In this document: piece by piece, positions 58,236 to 64,000 of the stretch
Layout of the letters: each line of letters begins with the position of its first letter
How positions within the stretch are numbered: the first letter of the stretch is position 1
Assembly (NCBI RefSeq): GCF_000499845.2
Contig: NC_023751.2
Span: 28,087,975 to 28,151,974 of the forward strand
Source: Phaseolus vulgaris
Taxonomy: Eukaryota; Streptophyta; Magnoliopsida; Fabales; Fabaceae
DNA length: 64,000 nucleotides
Direction of reading: 5' to 3'
Notes under the pieces: model-generated
Database searches by the model: none
What the model was told of the DNA's origin: nothing
Seen by the model: only the letters and a program-made list of their open reading frames with translations
Position numbers and translations under genes: made by a program

Positions 58236-59225
58236 GTGGAGTTTATGTTTTCATGTTTTGATGATAACAAAAACTAACTTAATGGTTTACTTGTATCTTG
58301 ACTATTCTAATGTTTCACACAACATGGAAAGCAAGAAAATAAGATTTAGGATGTTTCTCCTTGACGGTTGCATCCTCTAGAGTTTTCTATCATCTCCCAT
58401 TCTCCCAATGAATGTTTAGGGTTGTGTCTTACGCCTCATATTTAACCTAGTTGGACTTGGGTTAAGTGACTTCTCGTTTGGGCGTGATTGGGCTCGCCTA
58501 AGTGAGTTAGACGAGAAAAAGTCAAACTTCTTGGAGTAATTTAACGTCTAACACGAAAAAGATGAAGATATGAGGATATTGCAAAATCCAAACTTAGCCA
58601 ATTCAAGTATCGAAGGACAAATTTCAAAAGCTATATAAGGGGATTGAAGGCGAAGAATAAACCAAGGAAAGCCAAACAATTCAAACTATTCAAGTGTTCT
58701 TGCTGAAAATACAAGAGTTATAGTGAGTATCTATTCAAGCTATTAGAGTGTCTATTCTTTTGGGTTGAGTGATAAACTATTGTAATTTTTCACTTTGTGA
58801 AGTTATAGCAATGTGAACTTTCTTTGAGAGTGCTCTTTGTTTTCTTTAGAGTTCTTAATCTCCAAAGGTTAAAAATGTGTAACCTGGAGAGGTGTGAATA
58901 CTCATTGTAATCTGGAGAGGTGAGAATACTCATTGTAACCAAGTGTGTTGGTTAGTGGAAGCTCTTAAGTAGTTTCTTAAGGGGACTAGATGTATCTTGG
59001 GTTTGGGTGAACAAGAATAAATTATTATGTGTTTATTTTTTCTTACTCTTGTTGTTTCTCAAGATTTGTTGTTTACTGTTAGACGGTATGTTAGACAATT
59101 CTACAAAAATGTTTGTACTAGACGATTAGCTAGACAATCGACTAGACAATTTCTTTTCTCTACTGGTAAAGAGTTTAAGACTTCATTCAATCCCTCTTTT
59201 GGAGCCAACTATACCTACATGTATT
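58236..59225 (+). repeat. Probable solo Sirevirus-type LTR, + orientation
   Basis: Starts near TGTGGAGTTTATGTTTTC with GATGATAACAAAAAC, has GCTATATAAGGGG at about 58630, then R/U5-like TAGATGTATCTTGGGTTTGG and AACAAGAATAAATT, and ends near TCAATCCCTCTTTTGG. A 28-bp tandem duplication (CTGGAGAGGTGTGAATACTC type) is at 58878-58933. Borders and target duplication are not certain. Confidence 0.55.
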
Positions 59226-59399
59226 CATTTTATCATTATTTGTACTAACTCAGGGAGGAGAATTAATGTATGAATACATACTAAAAAATGTTTTATCAAA
59301 GATTGTTTGAAACTAAGTATTTAATTTTGCATTTGTATTGGTCGGTTAGACACAAGAACTATGATCTCATTACTTTGGTAAAAAAATATGTATTCAGAC

Positions 59400-59770
59400 T
59401 GCTTAGAAATATATCTTAGATTGAACAATCTAAAATACACTTTCAGATCTAAAAATGTATTATGAGTTATGGAATCAAACGTATTTTAAATTATATAATC
59501 CAAAATATGATTTTTGATTTTATTATTTGAAAATGCATTTTGAATTATGCAATTCAAAATATATTTTTGTTGTTGTGTATTGTAGGATCCAAAATAATTT
59601 TTAAATTATGTAATTTAAAAATATATTATATTTATATAATCAAAAAATTAAAATATATTTATGAATCTGCAAATATATTTTAATATATAATTTAAAATAT
59701 ATTTATGTAATTTAAATTATATTTTTAGTTCTGAAAATAAATTTTAAATTATGCACTTTTAAAATTTAAA
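59400..59770 (+). repeat. Degenerate AT-rich repeat cluster
   Basis: About ten loose copies of a 28-35 bp unit such as AAATTATGCAATTCAAAATA. No coding content. Confidence 0.6.
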
Positions 59771-59939
59771 ATACAATAATTTATGCATAAACAAATAAAT
59801 AAAAAAAATGATATAGGTGAAAGAAGAAATAGTCAACATGATTGTGAATTATAGTATGAAATTTTAGAAACAGAAATAATGTTGTGGGGCTGTGGATGGG
59901 GATTTGAAGGGGGCAGGGCCCACTGGACAAGGACATAAA

Positions 59940-60240
59940 ATTGGGAGTATGGTAAAAGGAGAATGAGAAGACAAAAATGAGAGAGCTGGCAGAGAGGTGG
60001 CGACACGTGGCATCGGCGGCGCGACAAAGAGTGACGTGGGTTGTGAATGACTCTAAAAGCAGAAGCGTGTGGGTCCCATTTTGCGTAGGTGTCAACTCTT
60101 CATTTTCGCCTAACTTTTCCTCACTCTCTTCTCACCTGCCACTGTGGAACACTCCACCCCTCTCTACCGTTAAGACCTCATCATTGTGGGACCCAAAAAC
60201 AACTCAGCATTTTCCGCAATTACCTTAGTACCCTTTGCTT
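59940..60240. promoter_or_regulatory. GC-richer promoter-like patch with G-box and ACGT motifs
   Basis: GACACGTGGC (CACGTG at 60004-60009) and TGACGTGG (60032-60039) are bZIP/ABRE-type sites 28 bp apart. A CT-rich stretch and GTGGGACCC follow. The patch is clearly less AT-rich than its flanks. No gene body is visible on either side, so it may be a promoter whose gene has been lost, or chance. Confidence 0.4.
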
Positions 60241-63200
60241 ATTTCGACAGAAAAGAAAATCAATTATTTTAATACCTCGACTAATAATATTATTTCAACA
60301 TATCTAAAGTTGAAATATATACAAATTTTCACAAAAAAATAATTATATGTGTATTCTAGTTGTGCACCCGTAGAACGAATAAGACTTTCAATGTCTATTA
60401 AAAAGCTACCTTTATGAAATAATAATTAATTTTCTTTTTACAAAATAAAATAAAAATATTGATTGATTTAAAATTATTTCTGTTCTTGTAAAATTGTGTT
60501 TATTTTTTAAAAATAAAAAGTTTAAAATAAAATAAAATTTGAAAAAAGCAAATATAAAATGTTTTACATTTGTTGAGATGACCAACCATTATTCATGGGT
60601 GTTAATGCCATGTTAGTAATATCTCATATTGGCACAAGAACTATAACACAAATTTCTTCCATGACTTTGCCTATATATGAAAGGGAAGATACATATTATG
60701 TAATATATAGATTGAGTTTGACTTGTTTCACTGTTTGTTTAATAGATCCCCAAGTCTTATATTGAAGAGGAATCCACATGTTTAAGAGATTTTTCACTAC
60801 TAAATCAGTGGGAATAGTACTTTACAGAAAGTTGTCAAAGATCCTTAGTGCTTAATACCATGGTTGATATCAACTTTTGGAATTATTGGTTGAAAGTTGT
60901 GATCTTTTTTGTACTAAAATTAGTTAGAGTACAATACTTTCCAAACTGTGTTTTTCAATTTCTTTATTGAGAAAAGGAAAGGACATATGATGGCTACCAC
61001 CACTCACTCATCTATATCATAATTTATAATTTATGGTCATAATCTTTTATATATGGCACCACTCAATTCTTTTATTCAGCTCCACATTAGAAGGTATGTC
61101 TGTATATGCATGTATGTTGAAATTAATAAGGTCAACATGGTATATAAGAGAAAAGAATCATCTACTCATTATTTTCATTTTTTTATTGAAATTGATGTTT
61201 TAGTGTTTTATGAGGTTGATGCATAATCTAGTGGTAAACTAAGTGTGTTCATTTCAACTGTTGTATGTGGAAAATATATAGGCAAAAAAAGTTATACTAG
61301 AAAGAGGTTACCACGTGTCTCCCAAAAGAATCCAGGAAACGTAATTATAATTATTATTCTCATATTATTTTTTATATTTTATTATGTAACTTTAGAAATT
61401 GCAAGGGAAAGATTTTTCAAAGATTGAGATTGTCAAAAAAATAAATAAGTGAAGTGATATATGGAAGAGCTTTATAATTTTTATTAAATTAATAAGAACT
61501 TTTTATGTTAATCTAAGGATTATATGATTGATGGTGTAAACTGAAAATTATTCTTATTAATAGTTAACCACTCACCTGATAAATATTTAGTGATTTTGGT
61601 AAAAAAAAGAGAATAATTTACAAATGTATCTTTTAGATCAAAGTGACTGAATCAAGAAGAATAAAGTCTTTAATCTTATGTGGAGGAGTAACAAAATGTC
61701 TATTACCTTAGAGGTATATGTAAAAGAGAAATTTATGATATATTTAGATGATTTTTTCTATAAATACTTTGAAGAGAAAAAAAAAAACTTGAAATCAACT
61801 TCTTTATAAATAAAAATCAGTTTACGTATAAATTAACTTATAAAGGTTATTTCGTATAGTTTTTCTAAATTTTTATTTATATAAACTATTTTATCTTATA
61901 GAGAAATTTATTTCATTTTTCCTCTTCTTGTTTTCCTATCTTAGATTGTAAGATTGATGGTAAGATGACAATTATCTTTAAGAATAGTCAAAACAACCAC
62001 TAAAGGTGATTAAGAAACTTATCCAGTGATCATAATTTAATTAAATGTTTAGTTATTTCGGTAAAAGAAAAAATAAATCAACAAATATAAGATAAATCCA
62101 AAGTAATTAAATAAAAAGGAATAATATCTTTAATATATGATGCAGAGGGAATAATAAATTTTTTATTAAACCAAAGTTGTTTCTAATAATCATGAAGATA
62201 TGTAAATAAGTTTCAATTGGAGTTACTTAGAAGTATATTATATTATGGATGTAAATAGTTTATTGAATTAATAGAAACTTGCAGGCAAATAAGGTAAAGT
62301 GTTGGAAATATTCCAAAAGCATACTTGCCAAATATGAAAACTGTAACCCAACATGAACACCATTTAAATGGGAAGAAAAGTATTAAGACTGCGATGTAAC
62401 ATTAATGAAATACATGAAATGAGACTTATCAACAACTTCTTACCAAAACACGAACTGTTCGTGATGCAATGAAATAGACCATATATACCACTAAGTTAAT
62501 AACCACAAAATTTACCATAACTTTGTTCTTATATTATTCCCCTTCAACCCCCATACGTAATGATCTTTACAATTTATGTTCTTAATTTGAGTTTGAATCA
62601 TAAAGAATTTCATTGGGTTTTGCATTTGGATTATTTCAAATCAAACTAATTCTTATGATACTTAAGATAAAGATGCGAATGAAAGAAAACAAAATTTTTA
62701 GTTCTTTGCCATCAAAATGGTGAAAATGAGTTGAGCAACACTTTGTAAAAGGCATGTTGTTGGCAGTGATTTCACATAGTTAACGATCAAGCCGTGTGGG
62801 ACTCAATTTGATATACTTTTGTGGATAGAGGATTTATCATGTGCCATAAATAAAAGCACCACATGGTACAAAAAGGAGACACGTATATTATATTTTTGGA
62901 CAAAATAAGAAAAAAGAGAACATTGATGTTCTCATGTCATGGCATTGCAGCTTCAAAACGCAATTCAAGCATCATGAAACGGGAAATGAATGATTCAACT
63001 TTTTCGAATGAATGAATTAATTAAACGTTAAATCAATAATCACACATACAGACAAAACCTCTCAGTGCTCTTCATTTAGTAACACCAACGAAAATAAAAT
63101 TATTATTTTTCGAATATTATTTATTTCTCTCTCATACTCATGTATAATCAGAAAAGATTCACAGAAGGATTGCCATGTCAATTTAGTTGAAGGGGATGAA

Positions 63201-63244
63201 ATTGTAATAAAAAAAAAGTTTTGAATCCAAAAATATCACAGAGT
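60241..63244. other. AT-rich spacer
   Basis: No gene, RNA or clear repeat supported. An isolated CCTATATATGAAAGGG at about 60670 could be a TATA box but lacks a following ORF. Confidence 0.5.
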
Positions 63245-63633
63245 AAACAGAATTATTTCTGAAATCAATTTTAGAAATAAAAAAATAATTAGTTTCTAAA
63301 TTAAGAAAATTAGATACTATTTTAGAGACTAAAAAAATTATTGATTATTATCTACATTAATTTCTATTATTGATAAATAATTTCTAAATTGATATCTAAT
63401 TAATTACCTAGGTTTCAACTACCAATTATTCAAATTTTAAAATTGGTATCTAAAACCTTGGAATATAATCTAATTAGATACAAATATCAATTTATAAACT
63501 ATTTATCAATAATAAAAACTAATTTAAATGCCAATAATTTTTGTAGTATCTAAAATAATATATAATTTTATAAATATAGTGATTAATTGTTTCTTATCTC
63601 TAAAATTAATTTTTATTTAATTTATTTTTAGTG
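63245..63633. mobile_element. Diverged relative of the CACTA-like hairpin MITE
   Basis: Same order of motifs as 56176-56543: AATCAATTTTAGAAATAAAA, TTTTAGAGACTAAAAAAATT, CTACCAATTATT, ACCTTGG and a right arm with TCTCTAAAATTAATTTTTAT ending TTTTTAGTG. The left CACTA end is eroded and the arms have many mismatches, so this is an older insertion. Confidence 0.75.
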
Positions 63634-64000
63634 TTAATTTAAATTTATAAAATCAATTTATTAAATAAGGTTTAGACCCATTATATACACTATGAAATGT
63701 GAATGTGGATCTCTAACAACTAATATACATTATCATTTTACATGTCACATTCAATGTGCCTGTCTACTACTACCACAAATTCTTTGTTCTTGTGGACTTG
63801 TATGAGTTCGTGACTTCAAAGGCATAAGCCAGACATTTATTCTGAATACTCTTCGACAAATAAATATGTTATCTAATTTAAATTTAAAAAACAATATCCA
63901 ATTTAATTTTTAAAAAAAAAGATAAATATGGATATCACTTATAATAGCTTCGTTTATAGAATAAATGTGGTATCGTACAGAACAGTGGTTATTGGTTATG
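63634..64000. other. Spacer at the window edge
   Basis: No feature recognised. Confidence 0.5.

Noticed and set aside
59781..60228. ORFs of 64-104 codons on both strands near 60 kb
   Set aside because: Overlapping opposite-strand frames in a CT-rich, less AT-rich patch; no domain or splice structure.
1..64000. CRISPR array, tRNA or rRNA genes
   Set aside because: No regularly spaced identical repeats with unique spacers, and no cloverleaf or rRNA sequence recognised.

Overview
This window is plant nuclear DNA, most likely from a legume of the bean/soybean group (Phaseoleae). The reasons are spliced genes with standard GT-AG introns, very AT-rich spacers, Ty1/copia and Ty3/gypsy LTR retrotransposons with plant-type tRNA-Met primer sites, and an R2R3-MYB gene with the canonical 133 + 130 bp first exons. 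The genus call is an inference from repeat flavour. No rRNA, tRNA, CRISPR or prokaryotic signal was seen.

Only two host genes are supported. The first (1-7285, +) is the 3' part of a multi-exon gene. Its last six exons join in frame to 301 codons and end in a C-terminal membrane segment and a basic, low-complexity tail. Its first visible intron holds a decayed 4.5 kb copia element (117-4647). The second (26472-28630, -) is a complete three-exon R2R3-MYB transcription factor of 448 residues, with a recent in-frame 165-bp tandem duplication in its C-terminal region.

Nearly everything else is transposable-element DNA at different stages of decay. At 12128-22050 lies a 9.9 kb Sirevirus-like copia element with 1.46 kb LTRs (about 98% identical by manual count) and a 5-bp target duplication. 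It has gag, pol and an extra third ORF behind its own candidate promoter, but all coding regions are broken. At 23589-24225 a tiny TRIM element forms a tandem LTR-internal-LTR-internal-LTR array between one pair of 5-bp duplications; its LTRs carry an snRNA-type upstream element and TATA box. From 37.6 to 47.8 kb there is a patchwork: an inverted LTR remnant with a minisatellite, a 5'-truncated inverted Sirevirus, a solo LTR rich in palindromes, and an internally deleted gypsy element. At 49.9-51.3 kb there is a LINE-type ORF1 relic (DUF4283 plus zinc knuckle).

The right part holds well-bounded small DNA elements: a Mutator-like MITE with 9-bp duplications (53067-53633), a CACTA-like hairpin MITE with 3-bp duplications (56176-56543) and a diverged relative of the latter at 63.2-63.6 kb. 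It also holds a solo gypsy LTR (57566-57917) that landed inside a minisatellite. A 1.2 kb CpG-rich degenerate tandem array (31870-33090) stands out from its AT-rich surroundings and is unexplained.

No gene cluster or defence system was seen. The most promising unusual items are the third ORF of the Sirevirus with its apparent private promoter and leader intron, the three-LTR TRIM array with its snRNA-like promoter, the CpG-rich array, and the fresh MYB duplication.
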